Source of the DNA: Burkholderia sp. USMB20
GTDB taxonomy: Bacteria > Pseudomonadota > Gammaproteobacteria > Burkholderiales > Burkholderiaceae
Length of the DNA: 64,000 nt
Reading direction: 5' to 3'
Assembly (NCBI RefSeq): GCF_000949135.2
Contig: NZ_JTAN02000017.1
Coordinates: 372,001 to 436,000, forward strand
The position numbers and the translations under genes are program-made. The notes beneath the pieces were generated by a model, which did no database searches, was not told the origin of the DNA, and worked only from the letters and a program-made list of their open reading frames with translations. Below, piece after piece: positions 9,581-18,677 of this stretch (its first letter is position 1; every line of letters starts with the position of its first letter).

Positions 9581-10331
9581 CTTTGTCTCCTCCTAATTGG
9601 AATGGCATCGCGTCACGGTCGAGGACGCAATGACATGCTGCCTGCCTCGTGCGTGCGCATTTGTCTCGCGAGTGACATTCAAACGCGGCGCATGCCGTTT
9701 TCGGGGAAACACCTAACAGAAAATGGGCCGATGTGTCGCACGCCATGTTGTCGCGTCATGCGCGTTGCATGCCACTTAGGCCCGGCCGGCTCATCTGGCA
9801 GCGCGGGAAACAAGCACGGAGCCTGTCGCGCGCACGCACGATTGCCCTGCCGCATTCTTGATGGAGCCGTCGAGGTCCAGCAAGCGGCCGTTGCGGTGCG
9901 GCCGAATTGCCGATACTTCCCACGCGAGATCGATTCGCTCCTCCGGAAAGACCGGCAGCAATAATTCGAACTACAAGCGCACGCCAACCACCTCTCCCCT
10001 TCGGGCAAAGTGCGACGCCGCGAGTCCCATCAGCAACGCGACGGTATAGGTGGCGCTCGCAATCGGTCTTCAAAAACGTGTGGTGGCCGCGTAAGCCGCG
10101 TGGTGGTGCAGGGGGTTGTCGTCTCCGGAGGCGAGCGCAAACGCTCGAGCCTCGCTGGCGTTACAGGCGTGGCTGCGCGAAAACCTGTACCCGATTTCAA
10201 TCGCCGAGGTGTCGATTCTCATGGGCGTGGGTCAAAGTCGAAGAATGGTGTCGAACATGTTCGCTGCAACCTCCGCAGAGGAAGCAGCCGTCCTCGATGC
10301 CGCCCGCTGCAGCAATGCACGCTGTCGTGGA
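9581..10331. other. 750-bp stretch without a supported gene
   Basis: Lies between the start of the tannase gene and the end of the acyl-CoA ligase gene, both on the minus strand. It should hold the tannase promoter. Several overlapping short reading frames exist on both strands but none has a coherent domain. One frame at 10116-10346 (+) has a faint helix-turn-helix look (ISIAEVSILMGVGQSRR) that could be a decayed regulator; I do not call it. Confidence 0.5.
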
Positions 10332-11987
10332 CTACACGCCCGATAAGGCCGTAATGGCTTCCCGGCTTCCGACCAACTCCCGAAGCCGGAATTTCTGGAT
10401 CTTTCCCGTTCCGGTCTTGGGCAGTACCCCGTAGACAACGCGAAGGGGACATTTGTAATGGGCAAGCCGTTCGCGGCAAAAGCGGATGAGTTCGGCCTCG
10501 TCCGGAACCGAGGCGCCTGGCTTCAACTCGATGAAGGCGCACGGCGATTCACCCCATTTGGCATCGGGCTGAGCGACTACAGCCGCGATCAGAACTGCCG
10601 GATGCCGATGAAGAACATCTTCGACCTCGACCGAAGAAATGTTCTCTCCACCCGAGATAATGACGTCTTTGGAGCGGTCGGTGATCTGTATATAGCCATC
10701 CGGATGCACCACCGCGACGTCGCCCGTATGGAACCACCCGTCGCTGAACGCAGCCGCCGTAGCGGCCTCATTCTTGAGGTATCCCTTCATCACGACATTG
10801 CCGCGAATCAGCAGTTCGCCTTGCGTCTTGCCGTCCCAAGGCACGGGCACACCGCTACCCTGATCCGCGACCCGGAGCTCCTCCAGGCCCGCCGCCCGAC
10901 TTCCCTGTCTCGCCATGAGACGCGCCTTGTCGTCCGACGACAGGCCGCTCCAGGCTGGCTCGACGAAGCAACTCACGGGCGTACCCGATGCTTCGGTGAT
11001 GCCGTAGACGTGCTCAACTTCAAAGCCCATCTCCGACACCGCCTTCAGTACGGCAGCCGGTGGAGGCGAACCGGCCGTTCGCACTCGAACCGTTTGCGAC
11101 ATCGGTACGCGCTCCGATTCGGACGAACTGGCCAACGATGCGAGCACGATGGGTGCCGCGCAGAAGTGGTCGACACGGTGCTGCCGAATGGCCTCGAAGA
11201 TGTTCGAGGCTGTCAATTTTCGCAGGCAAACATGCGTGCCCGCCGCCGCCGTGACGGCCCATGCGAAGCACCACCCGTTCGCGTGAAACAACGGAAGCGT
11301 CCAGAGGTATACCGGGCGACGCGGCATGCCCCAATCCGTCAGTTGAAGCATGCTCATCAGATACGTGCCGCGGTGGCTCGGGACCACACCCTTGGGGTCG
11401 GAAGTCGTACCGGATGTGTAGTTCAGGGCGATTGCATCCCACTCGTCCGATGGCCAGACGCCGGAAAAATCGGGATCGCCTTCGGCCAGGAACGCCTCGT
11501 ACTCGATTTCCCCTATCCGATCTCCCCACGTCGCCTCGATATCGGCAATATCAATGATCAGCGGTTTGTTCTCGAGCTGTTCAAGCGCACTTGCCGCTAA
11601 CGAAGAAAACTCGCGGTCCACCAGCAGGACCTTGCATTCGCCATGACGCAGGATGAACCGGACGCCATCTGCATCCAGCCTGCAGTTGATCGCGTTGAGA
11701 ACGGCCCCGGACAACGGCACCCCGTGATGCGCTTCGACCATGGCCGGCGTGTTCGGCGCAAGGATGGATACCGTGTCTCCACGCGTGATCCCGCGCTTGA
11801 CCAGCGCGCTGGCAAGACGACGACATCGCGCCCCCGTCTCTCGCCACGACTGAGTCGATTCTCCATGAATTATGGCAGTGTGATCGGGATACTGGTCCGC
11901 GCATCTGTCGAGAAAGTGAAGCGGTGTGAGCGGTACGTGATTGGCCTGCGTGCGATCCAGCCCTTTTCCATAGATTTTTTCGCTCAT
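10332..11987 (-). CDS. AMP-binding acyl-CoA synthetase/ligase
   Basis: ATP-dependent acid-CoA ligase of the ANL superfamily, 551 residues. The P-loop-like A3 motif YTSGTTSDPKG lies near residue 190, the aromatic/adenine motif VYGITEASG near 330, the A7/A8 core WFHTGDVAV and ITDRSKDVIISGGENIS near 425-455, and the catalytic Lys of motif A10 in KTGTGKIQK near 525. The overall style resembles medium-chain and methylmercaptopropionate (DmdB-like) CoA ligases. It activates a carboxylic acid to the CoA thioester in the cytoplasm. The divergent nitroreductase and the aromatic-acid type MFS importer suggest the substrate is an imported, possibly aromatic or nitro-substituted acid; this is inference. 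Confidence 0.9.
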   Translation of the reverse strand: MSEKIYGKGLDRTQANHVPLTPLHFLDRCADQYPDHTAIIHGESTQSWRETGARCRRLASALVKRGITRGDTVSILAPNTPAMVEAHHGVPLSGAVLNAINCRLDADGVRFILRHGECKVLLVDREFSSLAASALEQLENKPLIIDIADIEATWGDRIGEIEYEAFLAEGDPDFSGVWPSDEWDAIALNYTSGTTSDPKGVVPSHRGTYLMSMLQLTDWGMPRRPVYLWTLPLFHANGWCFAWAVTAAAGTHVCLRKLTASNIFEAIRQHRVDHFCAAPIVLASLASSSESERVPMSQTVRVRTAGSPPPAAVLKAVSEMGFEVEHVYGITEASGTPVSCFVEPAWSGLSSDDKARLMARQGSRAAGLEELRVADQGSGVPVPWDGKTQGELLIRGNVVMKGYLKNEAATAAAFSDGWFHTGDVAVVHPDGYIQITDRSKDVIISGGENISSVEVEDVLHRHPAVLIAAVVAQPDAKWGESPCAFIELKPGASVPDEAELIRFCRERLAHYKCPLRVVYGVLPKTGTGKIQKFRLRELVGSREAITALSGV

Positions 11988-12133
11988 GTCTCCTCATCCG
12001 TCTATGAATGCTCGTCCCTGGACGTATCCGTCCTTGATCTGCTACAGCAGTCTAGAGAAGGTTCGGCGCTCGAATTGTCCCCGCCGAGACATTCCCGCCG
12101 ACCATGCGGATTTCACCGAAGCAAGACGCCGAT

Positions 12134-12149
12134 TGTCTTGTGCAAGACA
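12134..12149. promoter_or_regulatory. Palindrome in the acyl-CoA ligase / nitroreductase divergent promoter region
   Basis: Perfect inverted repeat TGTCTTG-TG-CAAGACA, 16 bp, located between the divergent starts at 11987 and 12223. Size and symmetry fit a dimeric regulator; the TetR protein encoded at 14553-15233 is the nearest candidate. No second copy was noticed in this cluster. Confidence 0.45.
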
Positions 12150-12222
12150 TTAGCGTCCCGCTTAGATGGCTACTCTGGCCGAGTGGAAGTGCAGTTCGCA
12201 CGATTCGATCCCGAGGTCGTAG

Positions 12223-12945
12223 ATGGAACGAGTTGCAGCACCGCCGGAGGAACTCTCGTCGATCCGATCGGCCGTTGAATGGGCAATCGCGACGCGACGC
12301 AGCGTAAGAGCCTATCTGCCAACGCCAGTGCCCGAGGAAACCATCAAGGCAATTCTTGACGTGGCACGCTATGCGGCGACCGGCGTGAACATTCAACCGT
12401 GGAAAGTCCACGTCGTCACCGGAGCGGCGCGAGACCGCGTATGCAATGCGATCAAGAAAGTCGACGCCGATCCGTCGCTGGCAGACATGCATGCCGATGA
12501 GTGGAACTACTACCCAAACGAGTGGGTATCCCCGTACATTGACAGACGACGCGCGCTCGGATGGACGCTATATTGGCTGCTCGGCATCCGGAAGGAAGAT
12601 CAATCGAGGATGCGCGAACAGCACGGGCGCAACTACCAATTCTTCGATGCACCCGTCGGGCTGTTCTTCACCATCGACCGCGTGATGCAGCAGGGCAGCC
12701 TGCTCGACTACGGAATGTTCTTGCAGAACATCATGATCGTCGCGCGCACCTACGGCATCAGCACGTGCCCGCAGGCCGCCTTCATGAAGTATCACAAGAT
12801 CATCGAGAAGGAGCTGGGCCTCGAGTCCGACGAAATGTTCCTGATCGGAATGAGCGTGGGCTACGCGGACGAAAGCCGTATCGAAAACGCTCTTGTCTCC
12901 GACAGAGCGCCTTCGTCCTCGTTCACCGTCTATCACGCCACCTGA
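12223..12945 (+). CDS. Nitroreductase-family FMN oxidoreductase
   Basis: Flavin-dependent reductase of 240 residues. The N-terminal FMN-phosphate motif RRSVRAYLP lies near residues 26-35, followed by ARYAATGVNIQPWKVHVV, the segment that holds Ser/Gln-type FMN contacts in this family, and the C-terminal LIGMSVGYAD. Members reduce nitroaromatics, quinones or enones with NAD(P)H. It starts at an ATG preceded by GAGG, and is divergent from the acyl-CoA ligase and 63 bp before the MFS gene in the same direction. The cluster could serve conversion of a nitro- or unsaturated aromatic acid, but no step is proven by sequence. Confidence 0.88.
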   Translation: MERVAAPPEELSSIRSAVEWAIATRRSVRAYLPTPVPEETIKAILDVARYAATGVNIQPWKVHVVTGAARDRVCNAIKKVDADPSLADMHADEWNYYPNEWVSPYIDRRRALGWTLYWLLGIRKEDQSRMREQHGRNYQFFDAPVGLFFTIDRVMQQGSLLDYGMFLQNIMIVARTYGISTCPQAAFMKYHKIIEKELGLESDEMFLIGMSVGYADESRIENALVSDRAPSSSFTVYHAT

Positions 12946-13008
12946 GTCCGCCGACAGAGCGGTCCTCGCTTACAGCACCACGATATCCACAAGGAAATGG
13001 AGGAGACA

Positions 13009-14376
13009 ATGAGCAGCGAAATCGATGTCCAAAAGGTTGTACAAAGTGCAAGATTCACCCGCTTTCACGGCTTGATCCTGTTCTGGAGTGTCCTTATCCT
13101 CGTTCTCGATGGCTACGATCTCGCCGTCGTTGGCGCGGCGCTGCCGTCGATCATGAAAGATATGGGCGTCAACGCGGCAAAGGCCGGCTTCATGGCGAGT
13201 TCGGCACTGTTCGGCATGATGTTCGGCGCCATATACCTCGGCACGCTGGCCGACAAGATCGGTCGTCCGGTTTCCATCTGTGCATGCATCGGGTTATTCA
13301 GCACATTTACCGCTGCGGCCGGTCTTACACACGATCCCGTCTCATTCAGCATCACGCGGTTTCTGGCGGGCCTTGGAATCGGCGGCGTCCTTCCGATCGT
13401 CACCGCGCAGATGGGCGAATTCGCACCGCGAGCCATCCGGGCGCGCCTCGTCACGATCGTGTTTGCCGGCTATTCGATCGGCGGGATTCTTGTCGCGCTA
13501 ACGGGCAAGCAGATGATCGAATCCAATGGCTGGCAATCGGTCTTCTTTCTCGCGGGAACACCGGTGTTGCTCATCCCCTTCATCGTGATGACGATGCCCG
13601 AATCCCTCGCGTTCCTGGTACGGAAAAATCGTGCCGTGAAAATTGAAGCGATTATCCGGAAGATCGCGCTGGACGTGCGGCTTCAACCTGGCGACCGTTT
13701 CGTCATGCCGCAGCAGGCAATGAGCAGCACACCCGTGGCGAGCCTGTTCCGCGATGGCCGAGGATTCAGCACGGTCATGATCTGGATTGCGTTCTTCATG
13801 GGTCTCTTCATGGTGTACGCGCTGAGCTCCTGGCTGACGAAACTCATGGCAATGTCGGGCTACAGCCTCGGGTCGGCATTGACGTTCGTACTCGTCTTCA
13901 ACGTCGGAGCGGTCGTAGGCGCGATCGGCGGAGGGTGGCTTGGCGACAAGTACAACATCAAGTACGTGCTGGTGGCATTCTATGCCGCGGGAGCCGTCTC
14001 GCTAGCGTTGATGGGATACACCAGGTCCACCGAACTGCTGTTCCTGATCGTGTTCGTGGTCGGCGGCTCGACGCTCGGCACCCAGCTCCTGGCGTACGCG
14101 TATGCCGGGGAGTTTTACCCTGCGGTGATCCGGTCGACGGGCGTCGGGTTCGCGTCCGGTGTCGGTCGCCTTGGCGCGATTGCCGCGCCCGTGCTGATCG
14201 GCTTGTTGGTCTCGATGCGCCTGCCTCTCGAACAGAATTTCCTGGCGATCTCGATTGCCGGCGTGCTGGGTACCCTCGCGGTCACGATGATCGACCATCG
14301 CCGCAGCGCGGTATCGCGGCACGACATGGACGCGGTCTCCACGCGCGTCGATGCCTCGTCGTCCGCCAGCAGCTAG
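13009..14376 (+). CDS. MFS transporter of the aromatic acid:H+ symporter (AAHS) type
   Basis: Inner-membrane proton symporter of 455 residues with about twelve hydrophobic segments. The TM1 motif LDGYDLAVVGAALP, with Asp34 and Asp37, matches the DGYD motif of PcaK/BenK-type aromatic acid importers. The loop 2-3 motif GTLADKIGRP and its second-half equivalent GWLGDKYNIK are present. I chose ATG 13009 because a strong GGAGGAG ribosome-binding site sits just upstream; an ATG at 12997 overlaps that site. It follows the nitroreductase gene and likely brings in the acid handled by that gene and the CoA ligase. Convergent with the downstream TetR gene. Confidence 0.9.
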   Translation: MSSEIDVQKVVQSARFTRFHGLILFWSVLILVLDGYDLAVVGAALPSIMKDMGVNAAKAGFMASSALFGMMFGAIYLGTLADKIGRPVSICACIGLFSTFTAAAGLTHDPVSFSITRFLAGLGIGGVLPIVTAQMGEFAPRAIRARLVTIVFAGYSIGGILVALTGKQMIESNGWQSVFFLAGTPVLLIPFIVMTMPESLAFLVRKNRAVKIEAIIRKIALDVRLQPGDRFVMPQQAMSSTPVASLFRDGRGFSTVMIWIAFFMGLFMVYALSSWLTKLMAMSGYSLGSALTFVLVFNVGAVVGAIGGGWLGDKYNIKYVLVAFYAAGAVSLALMGYTRSTELLFLIVFVVGGSTLGTQLLAYAYAGEFYPAVIRSTGVGFASGVGRLGAIAAPVLIGLLVSMRLPLEQNFLAISIAGVLGTLAVTMIDHRRSAVSRHDMDAVSTRVDASSSASS

Positions 14377-14552
14377 GCGGCTCATTTCCCGCTGAGCCCG
14401 GTCGAAGCAGATTGCGGCTCGCGTTCACGCGCCGACGTTGCAGGATCGCCGGCGCGGGAGGTGCCGCGCGGGCAGCCGAAGCCGGAGTCCGCACCGGGCT
14501 CCCAGCGCGAGATGCCGACGCACCGCGCACCACCCTGCAGACGATGTCGCCA

Positions 14553-15233
14553 TCACGCAACCGTTACTGGCAATGCCAGAGAGCCGGACACTCCACGCAA
14601 ACAAAACGTGATGATAGCCGTCACGTGGGCGCTGGCCTGCTCGGCATCGGGCGCGGCGCTGCCGGTGAGCGGGACGACAAGTCCTTCGAACAGACACCCA
14701 ACAATGCAGTCCGCCGAAGCCATTGCGTCCTGTGTCGGGAACTCCCCGTTCGCCATCCCCTGCTCGATGATCGTCTTGAATACCCTCGCCAGCGCTCTGT
14801 GAAAGGTCAAGCGCATTGCCTCGACATCGGGCTCGACAGGTTCGGCGACCAGTGAATACGCCAGGCGCCGCCCCCGCAACGCGCGGCTGGCGAACGTCCA
14901 GACAGCGGCACCGAGACGCTCCGCCGCTGTGCCGTCACGCATGGCGATGCCGGCGACAACATCGACTTCACGCTGTGCCGTCGTCCTGACCACCTCGACC
15001 ATCAGATCCGTCTTCGATGCGAAATAGCGGTACAGCGTGCCAATCGCGATTCCGGCAACTTGAGCGATTGCAGACATTTGCGCGTCGCGAAACCCCACTT
15101 CAGCAACCAGATCGCGTGCAGCCTTCACGATTAACGGATGCTTGTCGGCGCCTCTACAGCGGACGCGAACACGCGCCGGACTAACTGGAATTTCCATTTC
15201 ATTTACCGTCACATCCGAGGCACGTGCAGGCAT
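14553..15233 (-). CDS. TetR/AcrR-family transcriptional regulator
   Basis: Regulator of 226 residues. The helix-turn-helix domain is clear (MSAIAQVAGIAIGTLYRYF and the following ASKTDLM) about residues 35-75, after an Arg-rich N terminus. The start is uncertain: the ATG at 15233 (MPARASDV) has GGGAGG 8 bp upstream and is preferred; 15197 or an upstream start at 15356 are alternatives. It is convergent with the MFS gene and divergent from the Crp/Fnr gene. Likely regulator of the ligase/nitroreductase/transporter cluster, possibly through the palindrome at 12134-12149; that link is inference. Confidence 0.85.
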   Translation of the reverse strand: MPARASDVTVNEMEIPVSPARVRVRCRGADKHPLIVKAARDLVAEVGFRDAQMSAIAQVAGIAIGTLYRYFASKTDLMVEVVRTTAQREVDVVAGIAMRDGTAAERLGAAVWTFASRALRGRRLAYSLVAEPVEPDVEAMRLTFHRALARVFKTIIEQGMANGEFPTQDAMASADCIVGCLFEGLVVPLTGSAAPDAEQASAHVTAIITFCLRGVSGSLALPVTVA

Positions 15234-15533
15234 CCCGCCGGCCTCCCTGCACCACCACGATCGCAAACGTTGAATCGTCTGACCGTTGGCTCCCTGTACG
15301 TTGAAAATAATCCTACGCGAAAAATCCAGACATGGGTTCTCAATGCGCCGGTACAAACACCTAGCGCCCGCGTCTTGACAGTGAGTATGCCGGAACCTAC
15401 TCTTAAGCGAACTTCGATTCTATTTAACGGAGCGACTGGCACCTCGGGATTTTCCGAACGGCACACCGACCTGTCAGCATGTGATTCGTGACGTTAGGAG
15501 TCCTCACGCAACGGCCCGCTACTGTTCCGAACG

Positions 15534-16352
15534 ATGAACCAACTTTGTGGCATGCAAACCATCGACGCAAAGCGGGAAGCGCTGCCTCCGACCGCGGAGA
15601 TGGCACGACCCTGCAACCGCGAAGATCTCGGCGTCCGAAAACATGACAACGGTTGCGGTAACCCCGCGGGCATCACCGTCGACGCATTTCTCGCCCGCTG
15701 CTCCTGGTACGTCAATCTGACTGACGGCCAAAGGGAGATGGTCAAGCGCGATTGCTTCGACAGGTCCTACGCTCCCGGTGCGATCGCTTGCCACCGGGGC
15801 GACGCCGTGGACCATTGGCTGGGCGTAATTGAGGGCATCGTCAAAGTCGATACCGCGTCAAAAAAAGGCCGTGTCGTCACGTTCGCGGGCATCCCGGCAG
15901 GCTCGTGGTTCGGGGAAGGCAGCGTCCTGAAGGACGAACCTCGCGCCTACTCCGTCACCGCGGTTCGTGACAGCCGGCTCGCCTTCATACCTCGTGCGAC
16001 GTTTTTCTCGCTCCTGGAGAACAGCCATACATTCAGCCGTTATGTGATTGACCAACTCAACGCCCGATGCGGCTACTACATCGGTCTGGTTCAGAACTTA
16101 CGTATACACGAGGCGCCCGCCCGCGTGGCGTTTTGCTTGACCGAACTTTTCAATCGGCAGCTACATCCTGCTACCGCGATGACATTGGGCTTCTCACAGG
16201 AAGAGATTGGTAGACTCTCCGGGCTCTCGCGTCAGAACGCAAATCGGGCTCTTCGCACGTTGGCTGATGACGGCCTAATCCTCGCCGAATACGGGGCGGT
16301 GCAAATTCTCGATCTCGAAGGCCTAAGAAAATTTGCACATTCGGAAGATTAA
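15534..16352 (+). CDS. Crp/Fnr-family transcriptional regulator
   Basis: Regulator of 272 residues with a cyclic-nucleotide-binding-type beta-roll (about residues 60-175, motifs GDAVDHWLGVIEGIVKV and GSWFGEGSVL) and a C-terminal winged helix (GFSQEEIGRLSGLSRQNANR, about 215-240). The N-terminal 50 residues are longer than usual, and the true start may lie downstream. I see no Fnr-type Cys cluster, so it is not an obvious oxygen sensor. It is divergent from the TetR gene and is the last gene before the attachment-like site at 17.0 kb. Target genes are not evident. Confidence 0.85.
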   Translation: MNQLCGMQTIDAKREALPPTAEMARPCNREDLGVRKHDNGCGNPAGITVDAFLARCSWYVNLTDGQREMVKRDCFDRSYAPGAIACHRGDAVDHWLGVIEGIVKVDTASKKGRVVTFAGIPAGSWFGEGSVLKDEPRAYSVTAVRDSRLAFIPRATFFSLLENSHTFSRYVIDQLNARCGYYIGLVQNLRIHEAPARVAFCLTELFNRQLHPATAMTLGFSQEEIGRLSGLSRQNANRALRTLADDGLILAEYGAVQILDLEGLRKFAHSED

Positions 16353-16996
16353 ACCGAGCACTGGAGAGGTTCGGCGCCCCCATAAACGAAGCCCAACTTT
16401 ACATTCGGAGATATGGTTGAACCACTCAGTCTTATAAGAACTTATGGATCTCCAAATTACCGGCCTCGAAAAGCGAACGTGGCCGCTCCAGCATGCCTTT
16501 CAAAGGCTCTCTAGAAGCATTTAATTCAGTGACGGATTGTGAGCTGATGCCACACACCTTCCCCCGACCTGCCCCACCGCTCGATGCCATGATCGGATCC
16601 CATTAGAGAGCTCCGGCCAGTGCCCCTTTACGCGCGCCGGCGGTACATGCAGGCGCATCCACTAGTGGGTAGCGGTAGGTGACTGATGCTGAGCTGTAAC
16701 CGCTAAGCGTCACGGGGCCTTGTCATCCGACAACCTTCAACGACCCGTCTTCCCATAGCCCAGTCGTCCCACCGTCAGTTCTCGACCATGCTCGCGTGAT
16801 CGAGTACGACGCACTCGGACCGCCACTTCACAGAGCCGCCGTCCGCGACGACCGCTGCTCTCTGCAATCGGACGTCGCTTTTGCGCAACAAATAGAGAGA
16901 ACTACTCAAGCAAACTAATTCTGAGTACACGATTGAGTGTGGTGCAATACTTACTAATAGACATTTTTCTTATAAATCAATCGTTTAACAATATTT
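16353..16996. other. Non-coding stretch at the island end
   Basis: About 640 bp with no supported gene on either strand. The last 90 bp before 16997 are strikingly AT-rich (runs such as TTATAAATCAATCG) compared with everything around. This is consistent with the terminal non-coding part of an integrated element. Confidence 0.5.
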
Positions 16997-17019
16997 TTCG
17001 AGTCCTCTCCTGGGCACCA
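16997..17019 (+). other. tRNA 3'-end fragment, candidate attR of an integrated island
   Basis: The sequence reads as the end of a tRNA: T-loop TTCGAGT, 3' half of the T-stem CCTCT, acceptor strand CCTGGGC, discriminator A, then CCA. The preceding bases (TATTT) cannot pair with CCTCT, so the 5' part of the tRNA is absent. A terminator follows at 17030. This is what remains on the distal side when an element integrates into a tRNA 3' end. A tRNA beginning GCCCAGG (possibly Leu or Phe, from memory of similar acceptor stems) would be the expected target. Confidence 0.7.
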
Positions 17020-17029
17020 TCTGTTTTCT

Positions 17030-17059
17030 AAAAAGGTCGGCTTTTAGCCGGCCTTTTTT
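17030..17059 (+). terminator. Intrinsic terminator following the tRNA 3'-end fragment
   Basis: Stem formed by AAAAAGGTCGGCT and AGCCGGCCTTTTT with a TTT loop (one G-T pair), ending in six T. It sits 11 bp after the CCA of the tRNA fragment, so it is probably the native terminator of the original tRNA gene. Confidence 0.8.
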
Positions 17060-17366
17060 CATTTCCGGCGCCGAATCGATACCAGGTTCACGCAGCGCCC
17101 AATACCGTCGCCGGTGACGCGCATGACGCGCCATCCTTCCTTCGCCACCTGCGCATCAGGACAAATCGCCCCCCGGCTTGCGCGACGAGACAGTCCGGCC
17201 GGCGATCCGCCGAGAGCGCGCGCCGGCCGCGATCCATCGCGCGAATTCGACATCGCCGGTCCCGCTGCACGCCGCGGTGGCCACCCGCCCGCGACAACCC
17301 AGACCCCTCCTTCGTCCCGGAACAAAACCGGGATTTCCCTAGGCTGACATGCCAGCGCTCATGCGG
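17060..17366. other. Host-like intergenic DNA, no supported gene
   Basis: GC-rich stretch between the terminator and the ROK operator. A minus-strand frame at 17059-17325 (88 codons) shows no recognisable domain and could be chance at this GC content. Confidence 0.45.
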
Positions 17367-17393
17367 TTAAATAAATCAACATGATTTATTTAA
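17367..17393. promoter_or_regulatory. 27-bp perfect palindrome, ROK regulator operator
   Basis: Arms TTAAATAAATCA and TGATTTATTTAA with an ACA spacer: 12 of 12 bases pair. It is an AT-rich island in GC-rich DNA, 36 bp upstream of the ROK regulator start at 17430. AT-rich palindromes of this kind are the usual targets of NagC/Mlc/XylR-type ROK repressors, so autoregulation of the whole sugar operon is likely. Confidence 0.8.
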
Positions 17394-17429
17394 TGCGTCG
17401 ACGTTCGACGCAACATGGAAGGAGACGCC

Positions 17430-18677
17430 ATGCGAAGCCCGCACTTCGGTCAGGGCAGCAATTCGGCCAACGTGCGCCGTTACAACGAGCGCCTGCTGCT
17501 GAAGACGCTGCGCCGCGTGGGCAGCGCGTCGAAGGCCGACCTCGCGCGTCTCGCGAACATGACGAGCGCGGCGGTCGGCGGCATCATCGCGTCGCTCGCC
17601 GACGCGAAGCTGATCGAATCCGCCGGCCGCACCGAGGGCCAGCGCGGCCAGCCGGCGTCGCTGATTCGCCTCGATCCGCGCGGCGCGTTCGGCATCGGCG
17701 TCCATCTCGACCGGATGCGCATCGAGACGGCGCTCGTCAATTTCGCGGGCGACGTGCTCGGCCGCCGCTCCCACGACTGCCTGCTCCCACCGCCCGCCGA
17801 CGTGCTCGACATCGTGCGGCGCGACATCGATGCGATGCAGGATCTGCTCCCCACGCATGAGCGCGCGCGCCTGACGGGCGTCGGCGTCGCCCAGCCGTAC
17901 AACCTCGGCGCGTGGATGCGCGAACTCGGCCTCGCACCCGACACGTTCCGCGCGTGGGAAGACGTCGACTTCGCGAGCGACCTCGGGCGCACGCTGTCGC
18001 TGCCCGTGTTCGGCGAAAACGACGGCAACGCGGCCGCGATCGCCGAACTGTTCTACGGGTACGGCCGGCAGTGCGACGATTTCGTGTACCTGTTCATCGG
18101 TCCCGCGATCGGCGGCGGCATCGCGATCGACGGCGACTGCCTGCGCGGCGTGACCGGCAATGCCGGCGACATCGCCGTGATTCCGGTGCCACCGAGCCGG
18201 CTGGCGTCCGCGCCGCCGCCCCGCGGCCCGTGGGACATCCTGCTCGCCCGCGCATCGCTGCACGCGCTCGTGCGTCATCTGCGCCATCACGGCGAGACGG
18301 TCGAGAACCGCGCCGATCTCGAGGCCTGTATCGCGCGTGGCCTGCCGGCGGTCGACGAATGGATCGACGACTGTGTCGACGCGCTCGCGCCGGCATTGCG
18401 TGCGGTGCTGTGCGTCGTCGATGCGCCAGTGGTCGTGCTCGACGCCGATACCGACGCCGGCCTGCTCGATGCGGTGACGACCCGCCTGCGCGCGGCGCTC
18501 GTCGCCACCGCGCCGGAAGCGCGCGGCACGCCGACGCTCGTGCGCGGCTCGTTCGGCGCCGACGCCGGTGCGATCGGCGCCGCGACACTGCCGATGTTCT
18601 TCAACTTCTCTCCACGGGCCGGCATCCTCAAGGGCGCCCGCACCGAATCGCAGGAGGTCAACCATGTCGCGTTCTGA
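17430..18677 (+). CDS. ROK-family transcriptional regulator of the sugar operon
   Basis: Regulator of 415 residues: winged helix at about residues 15-75 ([19 protein letters not shown], then [14 protein letters not shown]), then a ROK sugar-kinase-like domain with the [11 protein letters not shown] signature near residue 205. Start at ATG 17430 with AAGGAG 5 bp upstream. Oddity: after [10 protein letters not shown] the usual zinc-binding CxCG..GC motif of ROK proteins is missing; the segment is Pro/Ala-rich instead. This suggests altered ligand binding or a divergent subfamily. It begins the operon, overlaps the transporter ATPase start by 14 bp, and has a perfect palindromic operator upstream. 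Probably responds to the transported sugar or its phosphate. Confidence 0.9.
   Translation: MRSPHFGQGSNSANVRRYNERLLLKTLRRVGSASKADLARLANMTSAAVGGIIASLADAKLIESAGRTEGQRGQPASLIRLDPRGAFGIGVHLDRMRIETALVNFAGDVLGRRSHDCLLPPPADVLDIVRRDIDAMQDLLPTHERARLTGVGVAQPYNLGAWMRELGLAPDTFRAWEDVDFASDLGRTLSLPVFGENDGNAAAIAELFYGYGRQCDDFVYLFIGPAIGGGIAIDGDCLRGVTGNAGDIAVIPVPPSRLASAPPPRGPWDILLARASLHALVRHLRHHGETVENRADLEACIARGLPAVDEWIDDCVDALAPALRAVLCVVDAPVVVLDADTDAGLLDAVTTRLRAALVATAPEARGTPTLVRGSFGADAGAIGAATLPMFFNFSPRAGILKGARTESQEVNHVAF

Noticed and set aside
10116-10346. Plus-strand frame with a faint helix-turn-helix look
   Set aside because: Only about 30 residues look domain-like; no start signal and no continuation. Could be a decayed AraC-type piece but the evidence is too weak.
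16997-17019. An intact tRNA gene
   Set aside because: The upstream bases cannot form the T-stem, and no anticodon arm or 5' acceptor strand is present; only the 3' end is real.
17059-17325. Minus-strand 88-codon frame after the tRNA scar
   Set aside because: No recognisable domain; codon use is consistent with chance in GC-rich intergenic DNA.
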